Position numbers and translations under genes: made by a program | Notes under the pieces: generated by a model | Told to the model about the DNA's origin: nothing | The model's input: only the letters and a program-made list of their open reading frames with translations | The model's database searches: none | Part shown: piece by piece, positions 50,358-61,397 of the stretch | How the letters are laid out: each line of letters begins with the position of its first letter | Position numbering within the stretch: position 1 is the stretch's first letter | NCBI GenBank assembly: GCA_031296405.1 | Contig: JAVKKH010000007.1 | Coordinates: forward strand, 32,249-96,248 | Origin: Candidatus Tepidifontimicrobium thermophilum | Lineage (GTDB): Bacteria; Sysuimicrobiota; Sysuimicrobiia; Sysuimicrobiales; Sysuimicrobiaceae | Length of the DNA stretch: 64,000 nucleotides | Reading direction: 5' to 3'

Positions 50358-52120
50358 GCCTGCAGGCCCGGCTGCTCGGCAGCTACGTGGCGGTGGTGGC
50401 GCTGGCGCTGCTGGTGGCCGGGGCCTACGCGGTCCGGCAGATCGAGCAGCGGTACACCCGCGCGTACGCCCTCAGCCTCGAAGCTCAGGCTCGTGTCATC
50501 GCCCAGGCGGTGCGGCCGCACCTGGCCGAGGGCCGCGAGTTCCGGGCTGTAGAGCAGCTGGCGAAGGTGTACGAGTGGCGTCAGGGCGTGTACGTGGGCA
50601 TCCGGGACCCCCGAGGCGCCAAGCCGCACCTGGGCGCAGACCAGCCCCCGCCGCCCCCCGAAGTCCTCCAGGCCCTGCAGGGGCAGGTGGCCACCTCCCA
50701 GCGCTGGGACGAATGGACCCAGGAGGTCCGGATCTTCGCAGCCGCCCCCGTGGTGGACGGCGGCCGTCTGATCGGCGTGGTGCACGTGTCCGCGCCGAGG
50801 CTGTGGGTGGAGCGCCAGCTCCAGCAGATCTGGTGGGCTTTCGCGGCCGCGGGGGCCCTGGCCCTGGCCACCGGGACCTTCCTCGGCCTGCGGATCAGCC
50901 GGTCCGTGACCCGGCCTCTCCGGGAGCTGGAGCAGGGCGCCCAGGCCATCAGCCGGGGGGAGTACGGCCGGCAGGTCCCCGTCTACGGTGCGGACGAGGT
51001 GGGGCGGCTCGCGGAGGCCTTCAACCGCATGGCCCAGCAGCTGGCCCAGACCATCGATCGGATCCGGGAAGAACGCAACCGCATGGAGGCAGTCCTCTCT
51101 AGCCTGCGGGACGCGGTGGTGGCCGTGGGGCCCGGCGGCGAGGTGCTGCTGGCGAACCGATCCGCGGAGGAGCTCCTCGGCGTCGGGCCGGAGGCCCTCG
51201 GACGGCCCCTGCGGGAGGTGGTGCAGCTTCCCGCCCTGGCCCAGCTGCTGGAAGCCGCGGCCCGTGGGCAGGAACAGTCAGAGGAGCTGGCGCTGCCCGG
51301 CGGCAGGGTGGTGGAGGTGACCTGTAGCCCCATCCGCGGCAACGCCCAGCCCGCAGGCGCGGTGGCGGTGGTCCGGGACGTCACGGAGCTGCGACGGTCC
51401 GAGCGGCTGCGCCGGGAGCTGGTGGCCAACGTGTCCCACGAGCTGCGCACGCCCCTCACGTCCATCAAGGGGTTCGCGGAGACCCTCCTGGCGGGAGCCC
51501 TTCGCGACGAGCAGAACAGCCGGCGGTTTTTGGAGATCATCGAGGCCGAGACCAACCGACTCACCAAGCTGGTGGACGACCTGCTGGAGCTCTCGCGGCT
51601 GGAGTCTAAAGGGGTCACCTTCCGCCTCCAGCCTGTGGACCTCGGGGAGCTGTGCCGAGCCCTGGTGGGCCGTCAGCAACCCCGGGCGGAACGTGCAGGG
51701 GTGGAGCTCACCTGCTCCGCGGAACCCGGCGCCGTGGTGCTGGCGGACCCGGACCGTGTAGAGCAGGTGCTCACCAACCTGGTGGACAACGCCCTCAAGT
51801 TCACCCCCGAGGGCGGGCGCATCCACGTGCAGGTCGGTCGCCAGGGCTCGGAGATCTGGGTCTCGGTGGCGGACACCGGCCGGGGCATCCCCCCTGACGA
51901 CCTGCCGCACGTGTTCGAACGCTTCTACCGCGCGGACCGCTCCCGCACCCGCACCAGCGGAGGCTCCGGCCTGGGCTTGGCCATCGCCAAGCACCTGGTG
52001 GAGATGCAGGGCGGCCGGATCTGGGCGGAGAGCAGGCCCGGTCATGGCAGCGTCTTCTCCTTCGCCCTCCCCCTGCTCCCCGCAACCGCACACCCTTCCG
52101 CCGAACGCAGAGAAGCCTGA
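50354..52120 (+). CDS. Sensor histidine kinase (PhoR/WalK-like)
   Basis: A 588-residue membrane kinase. Membrane segments at about residues 8-30 and 165-188 flank an extracytoplasmic sensor region. A HAMP domain (about 190-240), a PAS domain (about 250-350), the HisKA phosphoacceptor His362 in ANVSHELRTPLTSIKGF, and the HATPase domain (NLVDNALKFTPEGG; VADTGRGIPPDDL; GGSGLGLAIAKHLVEMQGG) follow. It starts at TTG 50354 overlapping the regulator stop and has GGAGG upstream. It phosphorylates the adjacent response regulator. Signal unknown. Confidence 0.95.
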   Translation: MSLQARLLGSYVAVVALALLVAGAYAVRQIEQRYTRAYALSLEAQARVIAQAVRPHLAEGREFRAVEQLAKVYEWRQGVYVGIRDPRGAKPHLGADQPPPPPEVLQALQGQVATSQRWDEWTQEVRIFAAAPVVDGGRLIGVVHVSAPRLWVERQLQQIWWAFAAAGALALATGTFLGLRISRSVTRPLRELEQGAQAISRGEYGRQVPVYGADEVGRLAEAFNRMAQQLAQTIDRIREERNRMEAVLSSLRDAVVAVGPGGEVLLANRSAEELLGVGPEALGRPLREVVQLPALAQLLEAAARGQEQSEELALPGGRVVEVTCSPIRGNAQPAGAVAVVRDVTELRRSERLRRELVANVSHELRTPLTSIKGFAETLLAGALRDEQNSRRFLEIIEAETNRLTKLVDDLLELSRLESKGVTFRLQPVDLGELCRALVGRQQPRAERAGVELTCSAEPGAVVLADPDRVEQVLTNLVDNALKFTPEGGRIHVQVGRQGSEIWVSVADTGRGIPPDDLPHVFERFYRADRSRTRTSGGSGLGLAIAKHLVEMQGGRIWAESRPGHGSVFSFALPLLPATAHPSAERREA

Positions 52121-52139
52121 CCGCGGACATCCGATTTTC

Positions 52140-52171
52140 TTGACAGCGACTGCAACCGGTGCGACGGTTGC
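52140..52171 (+). promoter_or_regulatory. Promoter-like TTGACA with perfect inverted repeat before coxM
   Basis: A consensus -35 TTGACA (52140-52145) is followed by the perfect inverted repeat GCAACCG-GTGCGA-CGGTTGC (52152-52171). The repeat lies where a -10 would be, about 15 bp before the first ATG of the HTH-CoxM frame. No good -10 is seen, so it may be an operator for a regulator or an attenuating hairpin. Confidence 0.5.
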
Positions 52172-52186
52172 GACGAGCCGGGCGCC

Positions 52187-53332
52187 ATGGCCGACCGCGA
52201 CGAGTACCTCACGGTGCCGGAAGTCGCCCAGCTGCTCCGGGTGCACCGCGCCACCGTGTGGCGCTGGATCGTGGCGGGCAAGCTGCCCGCGGTCCGGCTG
52301 GGGGACCGGACGCTGCGGGTGCGCGGCGACGACGTGGCGGGTTTGCTGCGGCCGGCGGCGACGACCAAGCGGGCATCGGGGGTGCCACGGCAGCCGCCCG
52401 CAGCGGCGCCAGAGTTCGGATCGTGCTGGGCCGTGCTGTCCGCCACAGGGGGGAGGGGAGCCGGGATGTACCCGCCCAGGTTCGACTACGCGGTCGCCGC
52501 CAGCCTCGACGAAGCTGTCGAACAGCTCGCCCGATACGGGGACGACGCCAAGGTTCTCGCCGGGGGCCAGAGCCTCATCCCGCTGATGAAACTGCGCTTC
52601 GCACAGCCCGCGCGGTTGGTGGACATCAACCGCCTCACGGACCTGAGGTACCTGCACGAGGAGGCAGAAGGCCTGCGGGTCGGCGCCCTCTGCCGCCACC
52701 GGGACGTGGAACGGTCCGAGTGGCTCCGGGCCCGCTACCCCACCCTCGCGGCGTGCGCACCGCAGGTGGCGGACCCCCTGGTCCGCAACCTCGGGACGCT
52801 GGCGGGCAGCCTCTGCCACGCGGATCCGCAGGGGGACTGGGGAGCGGTGGCCGTCGCCCTGGAGGCCCAGCTGGTCGCCCGCAGTGCCCGGGGCCAACGG
52901 ACCCTCCCCGCCACCGGGTTCTTCCTGGGCCCCCTCACTACGGCTCTGCGGCCCGACGAGCTGGTTACCGAAGTCCGCTTTCCCGCGCCCAAGGGCCATG
53001 CCTTCGGCACCTACCTGAAACTGGAGCGCAAGGTCGGGGACTTCGCCACCGTGGGGGTGGCGGTGTTCGTAGACCTGCAGGACGGGCGGGTAACCCGCGC
53101 GGGCATCGGGTTGGCCGCGGTGGGCCCTACCTACGTGAAGGCCCGCGCCGCTGAGTCCCTCCTGGTGGGCAACGCCCTGACGGATGCTCTGGTGACGGAG
53201 GCAGCCATCAAGGCCGCGGAGGAGGCGGACCCTGCCAGCGACCACCGGGGCAGCGCCCACTACAAGCGCCAGGTGGTTCGCGTGTTCGTGGGGCGGGCGC
53301 TCCGCCAAGCCATGGCCGCACACGCCGCGTGA
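52187..53332 (+). CDS. coxM: CO dehydrogenase FAD subunit CoxM with in-frame N-terminal HTH domain
   Basis: 381 residues if begun at ATG 52187. Residues 1-58 form an excisionase/MerR-like helix-turn-helix ([20 protein letters not shown]). A Pro/Ala linker follows, and the FAD-binding medium subunit runs from Met94 to the end. CoxM hallmarks are [20 protein letters not shown] (about 124-143) and [23 protein letters not shown] 52466 (Met94) has its own strong ribosome site GGAGGGGAG, so a separate 288-residue CoxM is very likely also or instead made. The subunit passes electrons from the Fe-S protein to the respiratory chain. Confidence 0.9.
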   Translation: MADRDEYLTVPEVAQLLRVHRATVWRWIVAGKLPAVRLGDRTLRVRGDDVAGLLRPAATTKRASGVPRQPPAAAPEFGSCWAVLSATGGRGAGMYPPRFDYAVAASLDEAVEQLARYGDDAKVLAGGQSLIPLMKLRFAQPARLVDINRLTDLRYLHEEAEGLRVGALCRHRDVERSEWLRARYPTLAACAPQVADPLVRNLGTLAGSLCHADPQGDWGAVAVALEAQLVARSARGQRTLPATGFFLGPLTTALRPDELVTEVRFPAPKGHAFGTYLKLERKVGDFATVGVAVFVDLQDGRVTRAGIGLAAVGPTYVKARAAESLLVGNALTDALVTEAAIKAAEEADPASDHRGSAHYKRQVVRVFVGRALRQAMAAHAA

Positions 53333-53342
53333 GGAGGTTGCC

Positions 53343-53831
53343 ATGGAGCACAGGATCACGGTCACCGTGAACGGCGTGCCCTACACCGCAGAGGTCGAGC
53401 CCCGCCTTCTGCTGGTCCACTTCCTCCGCGAGACGCTGAACCTCACGGGCACCCACATCGGCTGCGACACCACATCCTGCGGGGCGTGCGCGGTGCTGCT
53501 GGACGGCCTCCCTATCAAGTCCTGCACCTTCCTCGCGGTGCAGGCGGACGGCCACAGCGTCACCACGGTGGAGGGACTGGCCCGGGACGGCCACCTGCAC
53601 CCCATCCAGCAGGGCTTTAAGGAGGAACATGGGCTGCAGTGCGGGTTCTGCACGCCAGGGATGATGCTGGTGGCGAAAGCCCTGTTGGAGGAGAACCCGG
53701 ATCCTACAGAGGAGCAGATCCGGTGGGCCATCTCCGGCAACCTGTGCCGGTGCACGGGCTACCAGAACATCGTGAAGGCCATCCAGTGGGCCGCTCGGCG
53801 GCTGCGCGAGCCGGCCCCCGCGGGGAGGTGA
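53343..53831 (+). CDS. coxS: CO dehydrogenase small (2Fe-2S) subunit CoxS
   Basis: A 162-residue iron-sulfur subunit. The plant-type 2Fe-2S site is [16 protein letters not shown] (about residues 40-55) with a further Cys in IKSCTFLAV. The second cluster is in [18 protein letters not shown] and [15 protein letters not shown] (about 98-145). It carries electrons from CoxL to CoxM. ATG 53343 has AGGAGG upstream, ten bases after coxM. The M-S-L gene order is that of known aerobic CO dehydrogenases. Confidence 0.96.
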   Translation: MEHRITVTVNGVPYTAEVEPRLLLVHFLRETLNLTGTHIGCDTTSCGACAVLLDGLPIKSCTFLAVQADGHSVTTVEGLARDGHLHPIQQGFKEEHGLQCGFCTPGMMLVAKALLEENPDPTEEQIRWAISGNLCRCTGYQNIVKAIQWAARRLREPAPAGR

Positions 53832-53835
53832 GGGC

Positions 53836-56187
<2,352 letters not shown>

Positions 56188-56189
56188 CC

Positions 56190-57215
56190 ATGCGATGGGA
56201 AGTGGAACGCCGCGCGGAGGAGCTGCGCCGGCAGGGCCAGCCCTTCGTGCTGGCCACGGTGGTGCGGGTCGAAAGGCCCGCGTCCACACGCCCGGGAGAC
56301 CGGGCCCTGGTGACCCCGGACGGCCGACTGGAGGGATGGGTGGGGGGCGCCTGCTCCGAGCCCGTGGTCGTGCGCGAGGCCCTGCGGGCCCTGGTGGACC
56401 GACAGGCGAGGCTGGTCCGGATCGCGCCTGAAGCGGGCGGCGCCTCGGAGGGCTGGGTGTCCGCGGTCACCACGTGCCCGTCGGGCGGCACGGTGGAGCT
56501 GTTCCTGGAGCCGGTGGAGCCCGACCCGCACCTCGTGGTGTTCGGCGAGAGCCTCGTGGCCCGGACCCTGGTCCGGCTTGCCAGGACGGTAGGCTACCGC
56601 GTCACCTCCGTGGTGGGCGCTGAGAGTGTGGGCGCCGACGCGGACGCTCTGTTCGTACGAGCCCTTCCGTCCGCAGCCACGTCCAGCGTGGACGGGGCCG
56701 TGGTGGCCACCATGGGTCACTGGGACGAAGAGGCGCTCGCCGAGGCGCTGCGCACGCCCGCGGGGTACGTCGCCCTGGTGGCGAGCCGCCGCCGGGCTTC
56801 CTCGGTCCTGAACGAGCTGCGGCGTCGAGGGTTCCGGGAGGAGGACCTGGCCCGGGTGCGGGCTCCCGCAGGCCTGGACCTGGGGTCCCCTAGCCAGGAG
56901 GAGATCGCCCTGGCGGTGCTGGCGGAGTTCACGCAGCTGCGCCGGGCGCCAACCAGCCGCCCGCACCCCCTTCTACCCGAGGAAGCCACGGACCCCGTGT
57001 GCGGGATGACGGTGAGCGTCCGGGGCGCCCTGCACACGTACGCCCACCGGGGCACCACGTACTATTTCTGTTGCCCCCATTGCCGGGAGCAGTTCGCCCT
57101 GGATCCGGACCGCTACCTGGCGCAGCCCGCGGACACGGCTCACACAGGCGGCTGGAACCGACCGTCCACCGCGGTCCAGCCGCCGTCCACCACCAGCACC
57201 GACCCGGTCACGTAG
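56190..57215 (+). CDS. XdhC/CoxF-like maturation protein with C-terminal YHS domain
   Basis: A 341-residue protein. The N-terminal XdhC/CoxI domain (about 1-100) has FVLATVVRVERPASTRPGDR and WVGGACSEPVVVREALR. A Rossmann XdhC_C domain (about 115-240) contains EPHLVVFGES-like sequence and ALVASRRRASSVLNELRRRG. A YHS domain (about 265-315) carries Cys residues in DPVCGMTVSVRG and YYFCCPHCREQF. XdhC proteins load sulfurated molybdenum cofactor into hydroxylases; YHS domains bind metals, often copper. It follows coxL by two bases. The last 76 bp overlap the convergent SDR gene. Confidence 0.88.
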   Translation: MRWEVERRAEELRRQGQPFVLATVVRVERPASTRPGDRALVTPDGRLEGWVGGACSEPVVVREALRALVDRQARLVRIAPEAGGASEGWVSAVTTCPSGGTVELFLEPVEPDPHLVVFGESLVARTLVRLARTVGYRVTSVVGAESVGADADALFVRALPSAATSSVDGAVVATMGHWDEEALAEALRTPAGYVALVASRRRASSVLNELRRRGFREEDLARVRAPAGLDLGSPSQEEIALAVLAEFTQLRRAPTSRPHPLLPEEATDPVCGMTVSVRGALHTYAHRGTTYYFCCPHCREQFALDPDRYLAQPADTAHTGGWNRPSTAVQPPSTTSTDPVT

Positions 57216-57931
57216 CTGGCGGCGTCCGAGGCCAGGAACACCACGGCGCCCGCGATCTCCTCCGGCCTGGCCCACCGGCCCAGGGCGGGCTTTTCCGCGT
57301 ACGCCCGGTACCACGCGGGGTCCCGCTGGATCGGCGCGGTCAGCGGGGTTTCCACGATCCCCGGGGCCACCGCGTTCACCCGTACCCCGAAAGGCCCCAG
57401 CTCCGCGGCCAGGGCCCGGGCCAGCTGCACCACGCCCGCCTTCGTGGCCGCGTACACCCCCTGCCCGGGCTCCACCACCTGCGCGCGGATGGAAGCCAGG
57501 ACCACGATGCTGCCGCGGCCCTGCTCCGACATCACACGTCCTGCCGCACGCAGCACGTGGAAGGTGCCCTTGAGGTTGACCGCCACCACCCGGTCGAACT
57601 CCTCGTCCCCGTACTGGACTAGGGGCTTGCGCACGTTGATCCCCGGCGTCACCACCACCGCGTCCAGGGACTCCCACCGCCTGCGGACTTCGTCCACCAA
57701 CGCCGCCGTGGCGGCAGGGTCCGTGGCGTCCACGTAGAACGCCTCCGAGCGCCCGCCGGCCCGGCGGATGGCTTCCGCCGTAGCGCGGGCCGCGTCCTCG
57801 CGGACGTCCGCGCACGCCACCAGAGCGCCGTGCGCGGCCAGAGCCTCCGCGGCGGCAGCCCCGATCCCGGAGCCCGCACCCACCACCAACGCCACGCGCC
57901 CGTCCAGTCGGAACATCCGGCTGTAGTCCAA
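57140..57931 (-). CDS. Short-chain dehydrogenase/reductase
   Basis: A 263-residue classical SDR. The cofactor motif is VVGAGSGIGAAAAEALAAHG (about residues 16-35), the catalytic Tyr-Lys pair is in VYAATKAGVVQLARAL, and the Ser is in IVVLASIRA. The C-terminus ends SYVTGSVLVVDGGWTAVDG as in FabG-like enzymes. TTG 57931 is preferred because AAGGAGG lies about nine bases upstream; ATG 57916 is the alternative. Its 3' end overlaps the convergent XdhC-YHS gene. Substrate unknown. Confidence 0.9.
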   Translation of the reverse strand: MDYSRMFRLDGRVALVVGAGSGIGAAAAEALAAHGALVACADVREDAARATAEAIRRAGGRSEAFYVDATDPAATAALVDEVRRRWESLDAVVVTPGINVRKPLVQYGDEEFDRVVAVNLKGTFHVLRAAGRVMSEQGRGSIVVLASIRAQVVEPGQGVYAATKAGVVQLARALAAELGPFGVRVNAVAPGIVETPLTAPIQRDPAWYRAYAEKPALGRWARPEEIAGAVVFLASDAASYVTGSVLVVDGGWTAVDGRFQPPV

Positions 57932-57990
57932 ACCCCTGACCTCCTTCCGTGCGAGCCTCCGGCGAAGGCACGCGTGCCCCGCACGGCGAC

Positions 57991-59229
57991 TTACCCGCCC
58001 AGGGCGTACACCACCGCGGCCGCGTAGATGCGCGCAGCCTCCACGAGCTCGTCCACGTCCACGTACTCGTCCACCTGGTGCGGGACCTCACGCTTGCCGG
58101 GGCCCAGCACCACCACGGGCAGTCCGGCCCACGCCTGCAGGAACGTGCCGTCGGTGCATCCCGGGACGCCGCCGTACCGAGGCTCCCGGCCTGTCACCAG
58201 CCGCACCGCCCGGTCCACGGCCTGCACCACCGGCGCGTCCCGCGGGGTCTCCGTCCACGGCCGGTCCTCGACCAGCTCCGTGCGGGCCTCCACGCCCTCC
58301 TCAGCTGCCGCGGCCCGTTCCGCGAGGTCCTGTAGCGCCGCGAGAAGGGCTCCGTGGTCCTGACCGGGCACCGTCCGCAGGTCCACGGTGACGTGCGCTT
58401 CTCCTGCCATCACGTTGAACTGGGCGTCCCCGTAAGCCGGCGCGCGGACGGTGGTGGGCGTGATCCACGGAAGGCCCAACAGAGGGTGGGCGCCGGTGCG
58501 GCGCTGCTCCGCCGCCTGCAGCTCGGACAGCGCCAGGACGAAGCGTGCGGCCGCGGGCAGCGGGTTCGCCCCCGCGTAGGGCATCGCCCCGTGCGCCTGC
58601 CTGCCCCGGAAGACGGCCAGCACCCGCAACGCGCCCTTCTGCGCCAGACACACCTCGTTCTCTTCCGGCTCGCAGACTACGGCCCCGTCAAAACCGTCTG
58701 CCAGCCCTGCCCGCACGAAGGCCTTGACTCCCTCCATCATCCCTTCTTCGTCCACGAGGGCCGCCAGCCGGACCCGACCCCGGAGCCCGCGCCCCGCCTG
58801 CCGCACCGCGTCCAGGGCCACCACCGCGGCCGCCAGCCCTCCCTTCATGTCGCACGCGCCGCGGCCGTACAGGCGGCCGCCCACCACCTCCCCTCCGAAG
58901 GGGTCGTACGACCAAGCGCTCCGGTCGCCCTCCGTGACCACGTCCGTGTGCCCCTCCACGATGAGCCCGAAGCCCGGCTCGCCCGTGTCCCAGTCCGCCA
59001 CCACGTTGGGCCGGCCGGGTGCTGCCTCCTGCACGGACACGGTCCACCCGCGGCGCTCCAGCTCCTCCGCGAGGAAGGCGGCCACCTGAGCCTCGTTGGC
59101 CCGCGGGTCGCCCGGCCGGACCACGCTGGGGATGCGGATCAAGCGCCGGGCCAGCTCCACCACCTGCGCCGGGTCCACCGCGGCGGCGACCCGCCGCGCC
59201 TGTTCATCCAGGGGAGCTCTCTCCGACAT
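57991..59229 (-). CDS. M20 family metallopeptidase (ArgE/DapE/carboxypeptidase-like)
   Basis: A 412-residue di-zinc hydrolase. Zinc-binding residues are visible in LIVEGHTDVVTEG (about 88-100), RLYGRGACDMKGGLAAAVVA (about 118-137), VDEEGMMEGVKA with the catalytic Glu pair, VCEPEENEV, and a C-terminal VPHQVDEYV His. A dimerisation lid lies between. Members hydrolyse N-acyl amino acids or dipeptides. ATG 59229 has GGAG nine bases upstream; ATG 59244 is possible. It lies 59 bp upstream of the SDR. Confidence 0.88.
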   Translation of the reverse strand: MSERAPLDEQARRVAAAVDPAQVVELARRLIRIPSVVRPGDPRANEAQVAAFLAEELERRGWTVSVQEAAPGRPNVVADWDTGEPGFGLIVEGHTDVVTEGDRSAWSYDPFGGEVVGGRLYGRGACDMKGGLAAAVVALDAVRQAGRGLRGRVRLAALVDEEGMMEGVKAFVRAGLADGFDGAVVCEPEENEVCLAQKGALRVLAVFRGRQAHGAMPYAGANPLPAAARFVLALSELQAAEQRRTGAHPLLGLPWITPTTVRAPAYGDAQFNVMAGEAHVTVDLRTVPGQDHGALLAALQDLAERAAAAEEGVEARTELVEDRPWTETPRDAPVVQAVDRAVRLVTGREPRYGGVPGCTDGTFLQAWAGLPVVVLGPGKREVPHQVDEYVDVDELVEAARIYAAAVVYALGG

Positions 59230-59328
59230 CCAGGCCAGCTCCATCTCCGGAGGGCGATGCCACCGTCTTCCACACCGGTCCGCTCCGCCCCTCCCGCAGG
59301 GGGAAAGCCCCTCGTCTTCCCGGGAGCT

Positions 59329-60441
59329 TCAGCCGGCCTCGTCCTCGGAAAGGAGCGGGAGCGACACGGGCGCTTTCTTCCGGGCCGACAGGTCGAAGGC
59401 CTTGCTCACCATGAGACGGTGGTGGGCCTCCGCCGCCGTGGCGTGGGGCGTCGACACGCCCGTGGAGACGCGATCCAGCCAGGCCACGGTCTCGTCCCGC
59501 ATGGGCCCCCACAGCTCGCCGAACGCCACGTCACCGGGCGGGTAGCTGCCCAGGAAGTCCACCAGCCGGCTCTCGTGGGGGTTGTAGCCCTCCATCTGCG
59601 GGGCGCTGACGGCCAGGACCACGTCCCGGTGGGTGTCGTCCACCGTCAGGACCCCTTCGGTCCCCACGATGCCTACCTCGACGCTGTACACCGCCCCCGG
59701 CCACGTGACCGGCAAAGCCCAGGACACCGCCATGTGCAGCAGGGTCCCGTCGTCGAAGACCACCGTCCCCACCGTGGCGTCGATGCCCGAGTATAGGGGG
59801 CCCAGCACCCGGTCCACCGCCCGGGCGTGGACCTCCACGGCGGTCTTCCCCTCCAGGAACCACAGGCACAGGTCCAGGGCGTGGGTTCCGGAGATGACCA
59901 TGGGGGAAATCCGGGTCGGGTCGTCCGTCCTCCGGTAGTTGTCCAGCGCCACCAGCCGGTTCAGGAAAGCGCGGGCGGTGACGAGGGTGACCTCCCCCAG
60001 GGCTCCCGTCCGGCACTTCTCCTTCGCCGCAAGCCACCTGCGCCGGAACCGCTGGGTGTAACCCACTACCGCGTCGACGCCGGACTCCTCGATGGCCCGG
60101 AGGATCCGCGCGGAGTCCCGGAGGGTGGTGGCCAAAGGCTTCTCCACCAATAACGGCAGCCGCCGCTCCACCGCGGCGAGGACGGGGTCCGCGTGCAGGT
60201 GCTCGTCCGTGGCCACCACCACGCAGGTGACCTCGGGGCGTGCCAGCAGCTCCCGGAAGTCCGTGGTCACGTAGTCGGCGCCGATGCGCTGCGCCAGCGC
60301 CTCTCCGCGTTCGGGGACCCGCTCCGCCAGCCCGATCCAGTCCACCGCGGGGTGCCGGGCCGCGATCTGCGCCCGGAACGTCCCCACGCGCCCCGCCCCC
60401 ACCACCGCGACCCCGAGCCGCCGTACGGTCTTCCCCCGCAT
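59329..60441 (-). CDS. Gfo/Idh/MocA family oxidoreductase
   Basis: A 370-residue NAD(P)-dependent oxidoreductase. The Rossmann domain opens with LGVAVVGAGRVGTFRAQIAA (about residues 9-28) and contains the family motif LLVEKPLATTLRDSARIL (about 96-113) with the conserved EKP lysine. The C-terminal domain has ISGTHALDLCLWFLEGK, with the usual His. ATG 60441 has GAGGAGG upstream. Related enzymes act on inositols, sugars or amino acids; no specific substrate is assigned. It is the first gene of the minus-strand set with the M20 peptidase and SDR. Confidence 0.92.
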   Translation of the reverse strand: MRGKTVRRLGVAVVGAGRVGTFRAQIAARHPAVDWIGLAERVPERGEALAQRIGADYVTTDFRELLARPEVTCVVVATDEHLHADPVLAAVERRLPLLVEKPLATTLRDSARILRAIEESGVDAVVGYTQRFRRRWLAAKEKCRTGALGEVTLVTARAFLNRLVALDNYRRTDDPTRISPMVISGTHALDLCLWFLEGKTAVEVHARAVDRVLGPLYSGIDATVGTVVFDDGTLLHMAVSWALPVTWPGAVYSVEVGIVGTEGVLTVDDTHRDVVLAVSAPQMEGYNPHESRLVDFLGSYPPGDVAFGELWGPMRDETVAWLDRVSTGVSTPHATAAEAHHRLMVSKAFDLSARKKAPVSLPLLSEDEAG

Positions 60442-60519
60442 CCCTGCCTCCTCGCTGACCCCGTGTCAGATTTCGACGTTCACGCCCGCCAGTGTACCAG
60501 GCTTCCCTCGGCCCGCGGT

Positions 60520-60548
60520 TTGACGGCCGTCCCGGGCGGCCGTAGAAT
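60520..60548 (+). promoter_or_regulatory. Promoter for tRNA-Ile
   Basis: TTGACG (60520-60525) and TAGAAT (60543-60548) are separated by exactly 17 bp, ten bases before the tRNA. An inverted repeat ACGGCCG-N7-CGGCCGT overlaps the spacer, which may affect promoter shape or binding. Confidence 0.8.
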
Positions 60549-60558
60549 ACGGTGTCGC

Positions 60559-60635
60559 GGGCCCTTAGCTCAGGTGGTCAGAGCGCGGTCCTGATAAGAC
60601 CGAGGTCCGTGGTTCGAGTCCACGAGGGCCCACCA
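60559..60635 (+). tRNA. tRNA-Ile(GAT)
   Basis: A complete 77-nt cloverleaf. The acceptor GGGCCCT pairs with AGGGCCC. The anticodon arm CGGTC-CTGATAA-GACCG carries GAT, and the T arm is CGTGG-TTCGAGT-CCACG. Encoded CCA ends at 60635. It stands alone here, not in an rRNA operon. Confidence 0.97.
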
Positions 60636-60736
60636 CCTCGTTCCGCCACAGCCGGTGGGACTTGAGCGTCCAGGAGGCTCCGGGCCCCTCGCGTGTCCCC
60701 CTCAGCTTAAGCCCGCTTTAAGCCTGGTGCGCTTTC

Positions 60737-61309
60737 ATGGGTGTCGGGATGACGCGGGCCCTCCTCGTCGCCACGGTTCTCCTGCTCGCCGGGGTCCCCG
60801 GCGGACTGCGCGCCCGGGCATACGAGGTGCGGACCGTGGGTGGCTGGGAGCGGGAGCTGCGCGCGGGAGCTGTAGTCCGCACCGCGCCCCCGTCCCAGCA
60901 GATCTTCTTCCGGGTGGAACGGACCGCCGACGGCCGGTACCGCAACGCGTCGCAGGGCCTCCTGCTGAGCCCCCGCTGCGAGATCCTGGACCCCTCCGGG
61001 AAGCCCACCGGGCTGGACGCGTGGCTCTGTCCGGTCGACCCCGACAAATCCCGCTTGCAGGTCCCTTTGAAGCCTGACGACCCCAAGGCCGTCCTGCCGC
61101 TGCGGCGCGGCACGGTGGACGTGGACCTGGACGGAGACGGGGTCACCAACGAACGGGGCTACCTGCTCGTGACGGAGACCGCCATCTTCGTGGTGGCCTA
61201 CAGCGCGCACACCCGCCTGCTGAAGTTCGACTTCGTACGGCTGGGTGACCCGCAGAAGGTCCGCGTCCTGCAGACCCTGCGGCGCTACCAGGTACGTGTC
61301 GTCCCGTAG
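60737..61309 (+). CDS. Exported hypothetical protein
   Basis: 190 residues of unrecognised family. An N-terminal signal peptide covers about residues 1-28 (RALLVATVLLLAGVPGGLRA). The mature part is beta-rich, with two Cys in LLSPRCEILDPSG and DAWLCPVDPDK that may form a disulfide, and an acidic VDVDLDGDGVTNERGYLLV stretch (about 125-143) that resembles a calcium loop. ATG 60737 is taken; ATG 60749 is an alternative. No clear ribosome site. It lies about 100 bp after tRNA-Ile and stands alone. Function unknown. Confidence 0.7.
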   Translation: MGVGMTRALLVATVLLLAGVPGGLRARAYEVRTVGGWERELRAGAVVRTAPPSQQIFFRVERTADGRYRNASQGLLLSPRCEILDPSGKPTGLDAWLCPVDPDKSRLQVPLKPDDPKAVLPLRRGTVDVDLDGDGVTNERGYLLVTETAIFVVAYSAHTRLLKFDFVRLGDPQKVRVLQTLRRYQVRVVP

Positions 61310-61397
61310 GGTCGGCCAGGCGCAGCCTGGCGTAGCCAGCGCCTCCCGACTCTCACCGCCTCTTCCCGGCAGGCCGCACGCTGGCCTCGGCCGTGAC

